Of a stretch of DNA of 64,000 bases, positions 46,902-57,500 are shown piece by piece. A program made the position numbers and the translations under genes. Position 1 is the stretch's first letter. Each line of letters begins with the position of its first letter. The notes under the pieces were generated by a model that was given only the letters and a program-made list of their open reading frames with translations, did not search any database and was not told where the DNA came from. The stretch is taken from positions 2,478,001 to 2,542,000 of the forward strand of contig SMSO01000035.1 of the NCBI GenBank assembly GCA_004764695.1. The letters are read 5' to 3'. The stretch comes from Schizochytrium sp. TIO01 (Eukaryota > Sar > Bigyra > Thraustochytrida > Thraustochytriidae).

Positions 46902-48518
46902 CTAATGTTGGTTAATCTTTTGGAGTTGGTGTGCATCAGTAAAGCCAAGGACCTCTTCAAAGTCATCAGTGATTGCGTCACGACGCTCGATAGGGACATC
47001 TGCAGGAAGTGCTTCGACGAAGGCCTCGCGAATTTCTGCAATAAAATAATCCTTTTTCTCAGCATCTGACTCGCAGGAAGCCTGCAAAAACATTGCCAAG
47101 GCTTCCACAACAGGTTTAATTGATTTTCCTTGGAGCTCGTCGTTGACCATGGCTTCACCGATGACACTGAAGCAAACTTCGCGTAAAGCTGCGGAAGGGT
47201 AAATAAAAGTTAGATCAAGCCACTCCCAAACATTGCTACGATCAATCAGGTGGCGAGCCACCAGCATATGCGCAGCCCAATCACTAAGCCCAGGTAGTAA
47301 GTAGGCATTGCCTATATCTAATACTCCAATTAGATCATTGCGTTCTTTGTTGATGTCTTGGCCATTCTGCGAGCCAAACAACACTTCACTACAACCTTTT
47401 CCACCTGTGTACAAAAACATAAGAGCGCAGTGTAAGATATTCGGAGGATAAGCCTTAGTGACGCTAGTATCACTAAATGCATTCCTGGTATCTTCCTTTA
47501 ACAAGTTTGCCAAATATGAACACCTCGTGAATACGACACATTCATGTACACGAAAGGTTTCATCGGCGCATTGCAACGTGTGTTCTGCTAAATGAGTCTG
47601 GACGATGAAACCCCGGCCAAGGTTTTTGGCAAGGGTCATCCCAACCGGGTATAATTTCTGCACAATTTTATCTTCGGGTCTCTTCTCACGCCTTCGACTA
47701 TTATCATCAGCAGGGGGTAGCGTCGGCACTTTTCTTAATAGAAAGCTCTCCAATTTTGCTTGGCGAGAAAGTTTGCTAAGACCTACTTTGTCACACAGAT
47801 CGATCAACGCATCTACGTGTAACGCAGCACACTCTAGCACATCTGTGTACACAAACCGCAACAAAGCTGAAAAAGCAGGAGCACTATCTGATTCTGCAAG
47901 TTGCACTCTTTCTTTAGCGTACCAAGGCCCCCAGTGGCATAAGTGCCTAGCAAATAATGGTACTCGCGAGGCTAGAATAAACCGGTGACACAAAAACTCC
48001 TCTTCGCCAACGACTACCTTGATGTCAACATACTTCTTATCTGTCTGAAGTTTGGCAATGTCTTCTCCTAATGGTGTGAGCACAAGGGTCTTTCGTTGTG
48101 AGTATTCGCGGAGCAAGGCTCGAATTTTGTCATTCAGAGCTCCGTATAGACAGCGATCACCATCAAAGGTATCCTCTGCACACGATGCTCCCTGCTGCAA
48201 AAGGTACTGGCAAACTTCAAAATGTCCTGCCATGCAGGCATAGTACAGTGGAGTGGCATCGAAATACCTGTGGTTTACCGACGTCGGGTCCTTGGCTACC
48301 AAGGTTTTAACGCGTTCTAGTAATCCAGCTTTCGATGCGACAAAGATGTCATCAGTTGATTTCATCCACGCTGATTCCCGTTCCCACTCTGCACGGTACC
48401 GTCTGGTCTCCTCAGTTTCTATGCGTTCATTCCATGCGAAGTTATCCTCAACCTCTTGGTCCTCAACTTCTTCTGCGCCAACTTGCGGTGGCACTGCCTC
48501 GGCATCATCATCAACCAT
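46902..48518 (-). CDS. ABTB1-like protein: ankyrin repeats plus two BTB domains
   Basis: The protein is 538 aa from ATG 48518, single exon. ABTB1/BPOZ proteins serve as substrate adaptors for cullin-3 ubiquitin ligases. An acidic N-terminus (1-50) is followed by two ankyrin-type repeats (about 55-118: DIFVASKAGLLERVKTLV, then ATPLYYACMAGHFEVCQYLL). The ABTB1-specific link DGDRCLYGALNDKIRALLREY (119-139) comes next. BTB domain 1 is at about 170-270 (VDIKVVVGEEEFLCHRFILA). BTB domain 2 is at about 330-445 and includes CADETFRVHECVVFTRCSYL and the NAYLLPGLSDWAAHML helix. Length is close to human ABTB1 (478 aa). The start at 48518 is the first ATG in a frame that remains open upstream to 48548. 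The gene converges with the Myb gene. Confidence 0.92.
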   Translation of the reverse strand: MVDDDAEAVPPQVGAEEVEDQEVEDNFAWNERIETEETRRYRAEWERESAWMKSTDDIFVASKAGLLERVKTLVAKDPTSVNHRYFDATPLYYACMAGHFEVCQYLLQQGASCAEDTFDGDRCLYGALNDKIRALLREYSQRKTLVLTPLGEDIAKLQTDKKYVDIKVVVGEEEFLCHRFILASRVPLFARHLCHWGPWYAKERVQLAESDSAPAFSALLRFVYTDVLECAALHVDALIDLCDKVGLSKLSRQAKLESFLLRKVPTLPPADDNSRRREKRPEDKIVQKLYPVGMTLAKNLGRGFIVQTHLAEHTLQCADETFRVHECVVFTRCSYLANLLKEDTRNAFSDTSVTKAYPPNILHCALMFLYTGGKGCSEVLFGSQNGQDINKERNDLIGVLDIGNAYLLPGLSDWAAHMLVARHLIDRSNVWEWLDLTFIYPSAALREVCFSVIGEAMVNDELQGKSIKPVVEALAMFLQASCESDAEKKDYFIAEIREAFVEALPADVPIERRDAITDDFEEVLGFTDAHQLQKINQH

Positions 48519-50850
48519 GACGGCAAACTCTAACAAGAAATGTGACAAACCCAGACAACAGCACGTTTCAGAGGTCCCAGCGCTAGATGCAAACTTGAGT
48601 CCACCCCCAAGGAGACCAGTGGTTGACTATAGCACCCAGAAAGACCTCCAAGCGCCAAGAGATTATTATCTCTCTGATGATATTGAGTCTCTTCATTCAT
48701 TTACCATCGATCCCATAGATTCATTCGTTGAATAAATTGCAATTGATTTGACAACGAGCAATCCAATCATTCGTGCGGTTTTCAGTTCTTCCACATGCTT
48801 GTGCTGCAATCAAACGTCCATCTGCAAAGACTCGGTAGAATGTATGGCAGGCTTGAAGCGAGAAGAGGACGCCAAGAAATATAATGCGGTTGAGCAAACC
48901 TATGATTTCGCAAGGTAGGTTTTAAGTACCTAGCCTGAGGAGGGAGATAATATAGATGATTTATAGGCGAGTGGAATGCACAATTAAGCGATATTAGAAC
49001 TTGAAGGACAAAGTTTGAGAAGTACAGGATCATATGGTGGGCAGCAGTGACCAGCTTAAAGGAGCCCATGTCTGCTTGCGCAAAGTGAAAAGGATACTTG
49101 CAATTGCTATTCCATTCGTTCCTATTCTGCCATGTGGTGCCTTGATATCAGAGAGACACCGGCAGTCGCACCAGGTCAAGACAATCTGTGAGGAAAAGTA
49201 TCTAGGTTTCGTTTGAGTACGTAGATACTTTGAGCGTGGTTTTCTAGTGTCCTAACAGTGTTTGAGGCTGATCTTTACGATTTTACATGCAATAAGCTCA
49301 TTGCTTGGCTTGCCCGAACAGCAGCAGAGTCGGCCATCAAGCGTATAGAAAGGATAGGAATGTCTACAAAGTTTAGACTTGGCGAAACATCTTCCGCGAG
49401 AAGAGCCTCTCCGGCAAGGCCATCTTTCTCAGCCTGAGGAACATACAGTTTTTTGAGCGAGGGAGCTTAAGACGCTAGCTATCTCTGAGAGTATGGACCA
49501 ATATTCGGAGCCGCCTTCTGAAAACAGTCCGTCAGGCGATGCCCAGACGACCCGCGCCCTTTCGAAGAGCCATCTTCGAAGAGGTCACGATCCTTATCTG
49601 TCATGACGAGTTCATTTTCTTTGCTATGCGCTCAGTTCAATCTTAATGGCAAGGTCTCCGGCAGTTTATTACCTTCTGGCCACGACATAGAGTACAATTA
49701 GTCTCGGTCCGCTCCGCCACAAACGATCCAATAAACTTGCATCAGCCAAGAGTTCCAGGCCCCACACAGGATCGCGAACCAGCCCACCGAGAACTCCTCC
49801 TGCAGCTTAGGTGTTCAAGCAAGCTGAGATCGGGATGGAGCTGTATGCAGCGAATTCAAGCTTCCCAGCCTTGGTTAAGTAAGCACTGCCCAAATACTCC
49901 AAAGGGCTTTCATTAACAAACAAGAACGATTATGTGCCTTTGAGTCAGTGGTTTTGGCTCGGAGATCTTTTTAAGTCTGCGAGTTTACCATGGATATGAC
50001 ACACGAGTACTCCATATAGTCGACGAAAATTAGGCAAAGGCTTCAAACTTGAAGAGGAACCGATTCTGTATCGTTTTAGATAACTAAAAAAAAGGAAGCA
50101 ATTCTATCAAGTTGCGTTTTTTCAGGTTTTTCTTTGAAGGAGCGCACAATAAGTTGGAATCTCTCGCACCCATGAAGATCATGTTTGCGACTGCAGAAAA
50201 AAGAAAAAAGAAAAAAACTCCTGCTTCACTGCAGATTTCCATCTAGCAACCTTGGTGTAGCCATGCGAAGCTTTGATCCTTGCTCAGAATAAGTGTATGA
50301 CCTCGTGAAAACGGAGTTATCACTTTGGGTCTTTTCCCAAAGTTTGTTCATTCAATAGCAAGTTCAAGTTCTAATCGTTGCAGATAAACAAAGAATAAAA
50401 TTCAATTTCTAATCAATAAAGATAGCGACAGTATCAAGTAAAATATAGGACCTAAAATTTATTAGTTCTGTGGAATTCCTTGTTCATTCTTTTTCATTTA
50501 AAAAATTGGAATTTAAAAACAGTCGAAGGATTGATAGGAGTACGAGAGATTCCTAGAGTTTCTACCAATGAGAGTGCATTGGATTTGCTCATTTTTGTTT
50601 ATTTCGAGATAGTTTTTGTTTGTTTTCCTCTCAGAATGAGGAAGGCGAGAACAGCAATAGTGCGACTTCAATCGAAAGCAAAGCCCTAACATAGAAATCT
50701 GCCAATTCTTCGGTGAAACTGTTTGGAGCGAGCGAAGCGCGGCAAGCACAGTAAGGTCTGGAAGCGCAGACCTGCAATATCTGCAAAGGAAGTAGATTAG
50801 AGCATATTGCGAACAGGTTTGGAGATACTTGGCACGGAGCAAAAAGAGAA
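48519..50850. other. Intergenic region without a recognisable gene
   Basis: No open frame with family resemblance. Stops are frequent on both strands. It contains A-rich runs near 50084 and 50195-50218 and presumably the promoters of the ABTB1-like gene (left) and the small membrane protein (right). Confidence 0.6.
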
Positions 50851-51276
50851 ATGACGGAGTTCTTGACAAAGCATTGGAGCAAGGTGCTCGTGGCGAATGG
50901 TACTCTGGATGCGCTGTTCCTATTTGTACCTCAGGTCGCTAATAGCCTCCGCGAGGCATACGAGCCTATGCAGCGCGTGCTTGGCACGAATACTGACTCG
51001 ATTGATGAGGCTGTGAGAGCTGGAGGACATCTCATGTTTCTGCACGGTATGGTGCGGATTTGTGCGGGACTTAACTTCAACAACAAGATTGCCCGACGCC
51101 TCGCTGCAATGTCATACTTTCTAGAGATGACATTTGCACTTGGGCCTATTGTAGCTGGCTCCAAGAATCATGCCCACGACAAGTTGTACCCGATTGTTGT
51201 ACTTCCATTCATCGGTCTGGTCTGCACTTTGCTTTGCAAGGATGCTCCTGCTGACGTCCCGGGCAAGTCCCGCTAG
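50851..51276 (+). CDS. Small four-helix membrane protein, possibly Erg28-like
   Basis: The protein is 141 aa from ATG 50851, which has AAA-rich upstream context suiting a eukaryotic start. Four hydrophobic segments are visible: about 12-33 (including DALFLFVPQVANSL), 57-75 (AGGHLMFLHGMVRICAGL), 83-104 (LAAMSYFLEMTFALGPIVAG) and 112-130 (LYPIVVLPFIGLVCTLLC). Length, topology and the spacing of a conserved-looking Arg in helix 2 and an Asn after it resemble Erg28/C14orf1, an ER scaffold for sterol C-4 demethylation, but the match is loose. Codon bias is G+C-richer than the flanks, which supports a real gene. If it is not Erg28, it is an unassigned integral membrane protein. Confidence 0.65.
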   Translation: MTEFLTKHWSKVLVANGTLDALFLFVPQVANSLREAYEPMQRVLGTNTDSIDEAVRAGGHLMFLHGMVRICAGLNFNNKIARRLAAMSYFLEMTFALGPIVAGSKNHAHDKLYPIVVLPFIGLVCTLLCKDAPADVPGKSR

Positions 51277-52266
51277 GACGAACCAAGGTTTTTGATGCCT
51301 CACATTCGAAATACCTGCGGACATTTTTTTTAAAAACTAAATTTAGTCGGCAAGGGTGCGTTTTATGACTTTCAAAAGCTTTGTCTTTGAGTTCACAACG
51401 CCTTTCACACAGATTCCCTGTAGCGCATGCATTGTGAATACAGAGCAAACCTTCCTCATTTTATTCATATCTCTAAATATATATCTAAATTTCTCTCTTT
51501 CTCGTTCAGTTTGTCTTGTATAACTTCCTTCATACCGTCTAAGCTTTCAAAATGGTTGTCTCAAATATTGTTACTGTGTATATGTCAAGTTTGGAAAGTG
51601 TATGATATAATTGAGATTGTATAGAGTCCCAATTTCGGAACTTCACAAGATTCGCGATACTTCAAGTATAAGTATCTAAATGCTTAAAATGATTAGTTGA
51701 AAAGTAAGAACCCTCGCTCAACTTTGCCGAGCATTTCGCGTGATTGAACCCACTTTTTTGTACTATAATGTACAAGCTAGCTGAGGAAGAGGAGTCCCAG
51801 TTCTCTTGCATCTCTTTCTAAATATAAACCTGTCCCACAACTATAAATGATGGGCATAATAATTGGTAGGTTGCTTTTCTACACCTTACAAAAAGAACAT
51901 ATTCTATGTTTGACTCTTTTTGAAGCTATCGCTCAGTGTCCTGGGAAGAGATCTAATGGAGTGCAAAATGGAAATTTGTATTTTAAACAATATATGCTTT
52001 TTGATATTAATCTAGGTACTACAGAGTCGAGAGAAAAGTTCAAGAAAGGTAGACTTGAATATTGCAAAGAAGGTTTAGCTAGCCATTAGTTTATTCATAA
52101 AAATTACAAAGGATATTCGGCTTGCAGAATCTTGTTTTAACTTGTCCGTTTGATTTGCTGTTTATTGCCTCAGGTAAGCAAAGTAAATTTATAATTGCAG
52201 CCCATACAAAGTAAAACTGCGAGGTCTAATGTGGAGAAAGGGAGAAGGGGATTTGTTCTTTCTTCA
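51277..52266. other. Intergenic, A+T-rich
   Basis: 990 bp between the small membrane protein and the end of the pseudokinase ORF. The open frame 51847-52089 is unremarkable. Nothing else seen. Confidence 0.6.
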
Positions 52267-54546
52267 TCATGGCGATTTTGATGATGGAGGAGTCTTCAGG
52301 AAATCTGGTTTTGGAGGAAGTGGGGGTGTCAATGGTTCAGTTGGAGAAGACATTGATAGAGGTGAATCGTTATCAGGTGGGAGATCCAGAGGGGCAGGAG
52401 AGGGCAACGGAGATGTAATGGGCATAATGCTCTGTTGCAGTGCTTTAGTCGGGGACTGGTACGGTTGGGTTTGAAGAGTTTTCACGGTATCTTCTAAGTC
52501 ACCGTGGTCTTCATCTTCAGAGTGGCGAAAATTAAACGAAGCTTTGTAGTTCTTTACCTTCCAGGACTGGGGTGGGACAGCAGGACTGCCATTACTCTCA
52601 TCAGCTTGAGACACTCCAGAAGTTCCTTCTTCTGCGGTATTCCTCTCAGAAGGTTCAAGATAGTCATTGTTTCTATCACCCTGGTTCAACCTTCGAGCCA
52701 AATAGTCTTCCAATGCCTGGTAGTGAGGTCGTGCTTGAGACGGGGGTGTAGAAACGGTATCTAAGCGGAGGCTAGGTGGACGTGGCGGCAATGGAGGAAT
52801 ATCGCCTGATGTTGATGATCTGTGTCGTGGAATTGATTGCTGCGGACCTTGACTTGAAGTTCCCGAAACGTCAATTGCACGACGCACCCGAACATTTACC
52901 TCGTCTGCAACATAAATTAAAGAGTTCTTGACATCATCCGAAGACCTATCCATTTGCTCCGCCAAACGGTCGATGCTTGCGGTTCGTAATACAAGGCACT
53001 GTTCTGTGGCCATAGGGTGGCGTTGAAGGAAACGACGGTACTCAAGTGAAGCCGTAATACGTTGCAGCATAGTGCGAAAGATTCCTTCTAGAATCTCATC
53101 CATCGATCGCATACCAACTTCATCCAAACTCAATTCCAGATTCGATAATAGACTCGCTGAATTTTTCTTTTCGATCCATGGGTGTTTGAGTAATGCCGAC
53201 ACTGAGGGACGATCCTCAGGCTCAAATCGAAGGCCTTGCGCAAGGAAGTCTTGAAATTCCTCTGAAAATTGGCAGGTCGCCTCATACGGGGAAGGGTAAA
53301 GCCGAGGCGGCGGAAAAGATGCATGTGCAGGAAGACGGATGGGAGAGTATTTTGAAAAGGCTTTCAAAAGATCAGGTACAACTCGCTCGCGTGAACGGCC
53401 TGCACGTAATATATACCAGTAGGGGTGGTGACCTATGGCGACGGTTATCATAGACATCATGAATGACCAAACATCAGATGCACGAGTCATTGTGTGACCT
53501 TGGATTTGTTCAGGAGATGAGAAGGCCAGCATGGCAGACACGGGCCGGTTTAGCTCAAATGTGTAATCAGGGTTCCATACACAGATGTTAATTCCAAAGC
53601 CACCAAGCTTGACATCGCCTTCCGTGTTGAAGGTGATGTGCGATGGCTTCACCTCTCCATGAACCAAATTTAATCCATGTAAGAATTCGAGAGCCTTCAA
53701 AACAGCCTTAGCTATCAAGCGAAGTTGGTCTTCATCACAGATAGCACGAGGCCCAACAGTGAGGTCTGGACGACCTTTGAACTGGGCATCAACGTCTTCA
53801 AGCTCCTCGTCCTGACTTGGTACCCTTGAAGACGGTTGTTGTTGGCTTGGAGGAAACTCATTGTTGAAGCTATTTGTTTCATCATCAAGCATATTAGAAC
53901 TCGAATTCCACTGACCAGATGGTGGGAAAACATTGCCTGGTACGGCTGCTGATGACATCATATATATTGCAAGCTCTTCCTCAGTGTATGGTGGGTGATA
54001 ATCCGAATCCAGCACGTCCTGCAAACTCCCTCCTTCCATGTATTCACAAATCACGGATACATTTTGTGTTAGGGGATCAAAGTAGCAGCCATACATGTTA
54101 ACAAGCTGGGGGCAAACCTCCAGAACCCGTGTGGCAACGCGGGCTTCACTGACCGTCTCAGCACCTTCAGGGAAAACATTGGGCTTAAGAAGTTGACAGA
54201 TTTTTTGCCATTGCAGTGTCATATATTCTATTCCAGCATTGGCTACCGCCATGTCAGCAACACAAACATCTTTCACCGTGACAAGCGAAAAGGTTGGCAG
54301 ATGCAAGGCAGCATAGACAGACTTGTAGTTCTGAAGCCCAATATTTACATACAAGCGAGCATATTTGACAAATGACATCTTGTCCACATCAAAGTGATTT
54401 TTTTCATTAGTCTCAGATGTGCTGACCGGTGTTGAGGACGTTGAAGCCGGCATGACCACCATGGCGTCGCTTTTGCCAGAGTCAAAATGGCTGCCAAAAG
54501 ACCCCTGTTTGCCCCATAAAGCTGACTTTCCAGACACAGATGCCAT
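52267..54546 (-). CDS. MAPKK-like pseudokinase (may be the C-terminal half of the upstream receptor kinase)
   Basis: 759 aa if started at ATG 54546; the frame is open further upstream, to a TGA near 54626. A kinase fold runs from about residue 55 to 455. The lysine of strand 3 is present (VTVKDV, K92), but catalytic motifs are altered. The HRD loop reads HGEVKPSH (H296, E298, so Glu replaces the catalytic Asp and His the Asn), and DFG reads GFG (G316 replaces the metal-binding Asp). SPEQ and DVWSF motifs remain, and the C-lobe with FEPEDRPSVSALLKHPWIE is typical of MEK/STE-type kinases. It is probably catalytically dead and acts as a scaffold or regulator (inference). The C-terminal 250 residues are Pro/Ser-rich and low in complexity. 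The N-terminal 200 bp overlap the receptor kinase frame; see the finding on a possible fusion. Confidence 0.85.
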   Translation of the reverse strand: MASVSGKSALWGKQGSFGSHFDSGKSDAMVVMPASTSSTPVSTSETNEKNHFDVDKMSFVKYARLYVNIGLQNYKSVYAALHLPTFSLVTVKDVCVADMAVANAGIEYMTLQWQKICQLLKPNVFPEGAETVSEARVATRVLEVCPQLVNMYGCYFDPLTQNVSVICEYMEGGSLQDVLDSDYHPPYTEEELAIYMMSSAAVPGNVFPPSGQWNSSSNMLDDETNSFNNEFPPSQQQPSSRVPSQDEELEDVDAQFKGRPDLTVGPRAICDEDQLRLIAKAVLKALEFLHGLNLVHGEVKPSHITFNTEGDVKLGGFGINICVWNPDYTFELNRPVSAMLAFSSPEQIQGHTMTRASDVWSFMMSMITVAIGHHPYWYILRAGRSRERVVPDLLKAFSKYSPIRLPAHASFPPPRLYPSPYEATCQFSEEFQDFLAQGLRFEPEDRPSVSALLKHPWIEKKNSASLLSNLELSLDEVGMRSMDEILEGIFRTMLQRITASLEYRRFLQRHPMATEQCLVLRTASIDRLAEQMDRSSDDVKNSLIYVADEVNVRVRRAIDVSGTSSQGPQQSIPRHRSSTSGDIPPLPPRPPSLRLDTVSTPPSQARPHYQALEDYLARRLNQGDRNNDYLEPSERNTAEEGTSGVSQADESNGSPAVPPQSWKVKNYKASFNFRHSEDEDHGDLEDTVKTLQTQPYQSPTKALQQSIMPITSPLPSPAPLDLPPDNDSPLSMSSPTEPLTPPLPPKPDFLKTPPSSKSP

Positions 54547-57500
54547 CTTGGCGTCAGCATCATCTTCAAATTCCACTGTGAGCTTCGTGTTATTATTATA
54601 AAAACCGCGTTGCCTGTGTCATGAGTCATATTTCTTGCGACGGTTGCCATCATAAAGTAGTCTTCCTTATTGAGACCTAACACAAGTCGCAAATGCATGG
54701 CAGCAAGTTTTGCCAAGCTCTGAAATACAGAGCCCTCCTCAACATGCTCGTTTTTATCAATAATCCGCAACGAGGACTCAGGAACATCGCGCCGCTCTAG
54801 CATCCATTCTGAAACACCCTCAGTCTCAAAACTCTCCCTCCCAAGAGGCCCGTTAGGCCGCGATGGCGATGTAAGCGCTTGAAGAGAAGATGAAGCAGCG
54901 GAAGCATCCGGATTCATATCGGGGTTACGGTCTTCCACGGCCACTCCCCCCTGTTCCGATTCTGCGAAATCAATGAAGATCTGCTGACTAGTACGTTCAC
55001 CTTGGAAAAATTCGTGGGCATCAAGAAGAATATGAAATCTCATCAAACAATCAGTTGCGACAACCTTGGCCAATATTGGATCAGCATATTTCTCCTTGAT
55101 TTCACAAGGGATGTAACGTCGCTGAGAGTGTTCCCATGCAAGAGCATGTGAATGGACCTGAAGCATATTAATGTTTTCATTGGAAGAGAAACGGGACCTT
55201 CGTGACGGTGATTCCTGTTTGTTTTCGCCAACCATCGAATTAAATTCCTTCACCAGAGAATGCAAGGATGGACGCAGATACGCCTCGCCTCGCCAACACT
55301 CTCGGATAACTGTGGCAATAGGTTCTGGAACATCTTCACGGATCAAAGGACGGTAACCACTGATCATAACCTCGTGGAAAAGTTTTGCAACACTCCAGTG
55401 TGTTGGGTGTGGAGATTCCTGTGGATGGAATACTTGCCAAAGCACCATACCGAAAGCATACACGTCGACACTGGTTCCGACTTGGTCCATGACACCGCGT
55501 AAAAGTTCCGGGGCCATATAAGGCGGTGTGCCACCCATTGTAGAGAGGGTCATATTCAAGGTCTTGTTTGGGCCAGTGTACAATTTCGCAATGCCCAAGT
55601 CACAAATTTTAGCATGACCACTATTGCTGATGAGAATGTTCTCCGGTTTTATGTCAAAATGAATCATGTTGCTGTCGTGAATATATGCCAAACCAGAGGC
55701 TATCTCTCTCATGAAAACGATCTTATGCATGACATCGAAAGATTCCAATGTGAATGGCAGAAAACCATCAACCACATCATCATTGAGAAGATCACGGAGA
55801 CTGCAGCAAGCGAGTTCCATAATCACGAAGAAGCGCCACTGCTCGGAGTCAGCACTACGCCTTTGAGAACAACCGTAAAGCTGGATTACGTTCGGATGGC
55901 GAAGTAGGCGGAGGTTACGCACTTCGCGCCAAATCTGATCATGCGGATCAAGAACGGGCTCTCCCAAGTCTGGGTGGCCAAACCCTCCACGAGTCATTTC
56001 ATGAGTCCACTCGAAAACTTCTGGAAAAACTTCTTTGATAGCCACTTCAGAGCCACAATATACTCCCTTCATGATGCGACCATTAGCACCGTGTCCAATA
56101 GTGGGCCCAATCTCAAGTTTGCTGTCGTCAATATCAAGATCTTTCAGCATTGCTTGAACATCATGTTTGTCATAGGCAGGGCTTTCTTTGCTTGAAGAGC
56201 GAAGAATGAGCTCATGGCCAGACTCGGAGAAGGAGTTACCGCGTCCACCTCGAAGTATTCTGCGTCTGCGTCTGATTAAAAGAATAGTAAGTGCTATGAA
56301 GCCAATGCCAACTCCGCCGCCGATCACGCCACCAACGATGGAGGGAGTGGAATTTCCATTTTCTGCGCTACTAGCAGCGTCTTCAGCTTCAAGTTCTGCC
56401 AAGGTGAGCATGTTAGGACATTCTCCAATTGTCCAAGCTAACATTGCAAGCTTTGATGCTGACAATGAGCCGATGTAGTCCGTATAGATCACCTCCGTTG
56501 TGGAAGTTGCACTAATGTCAGGAGCGTCATCAATATTATCAGCCGAAAAGTTCCACAACCCGGTATAATAGGTGTAGAAGAGATCTAAAGCTGTATTGGC
56601 AACTGGAGACCTGCCTGCGAAAAAGTCAGCAAGCACAATCTGCATTGTGTAGTCATATGCTTGAACAGTAGGAGTCTCAACTGGCGAAGTTGTAGGTTCA
56701 ATCGTAAAGGAAACTGAGGGGGAAGGCACCGCTGTAGTTCCTGACTGTGACGATGGCACTGCTGTGGGGCTGAAGCTGAGCTCACTAATGATACTTGGGC
56801 TTGCCGTGAAATTACCTGTAAAGTTGGAGTCTTGGGCGTTTGGATCCAGAGCAGTTGGTGCAGAAGTCTCTCCAGGCGCAAGCGATGGTGCAATAGTCGG
56901 TAGAAAGGTTGTTGCGGGACTCAGGGTTGGTGAATAGGTTTCGGTTGTTGTTGGTGCACTTGTGTCAGTTGGTGCGAGTGTTGTAGGGAGCAATGTGGGA
57001 GATAAGCTAGGGCGATCCGTTGGGAATTTAGTAGGAGACGTAGTTGGGGACGATGTGAACTCGTTGCGGTTGAAGTCGCGAATGCCAACAGTGACAGGGC
57101 ATTGTACTGATGTTCCATTGGTTGGCAAATTTTCCACGCACTTGTAGCTGAAGCTAACTTCAGGCATGAAATCTACAATGGCATCATCGTCATCTAAGGC
57201 TGCCCCAATGTCGTATGATTCGTCTGTACCAAGCTGGAGCTTGAGAAGATGAGCGAAAAAACAACGAATCATAATTTCAAAGGGGACGTTGTTGTATTCG
57301 GACACAAGAGAGCTCCGCATGTATGCCGAAAATTGCCGCGAGACATAGTCAGATGATAAAGCAGAGACCCTTTGTGAACTGTATGTAGAAGTCGGTGAAA
57401 CAGAATTGCTCCTAGTCGTGTGTCGAAGTGCACCTACTCGGGTACTACTCACAGGTGAGTTTGTTGTATTTGTAGCATTACTTTCAGAGGTCGGGGTTGA

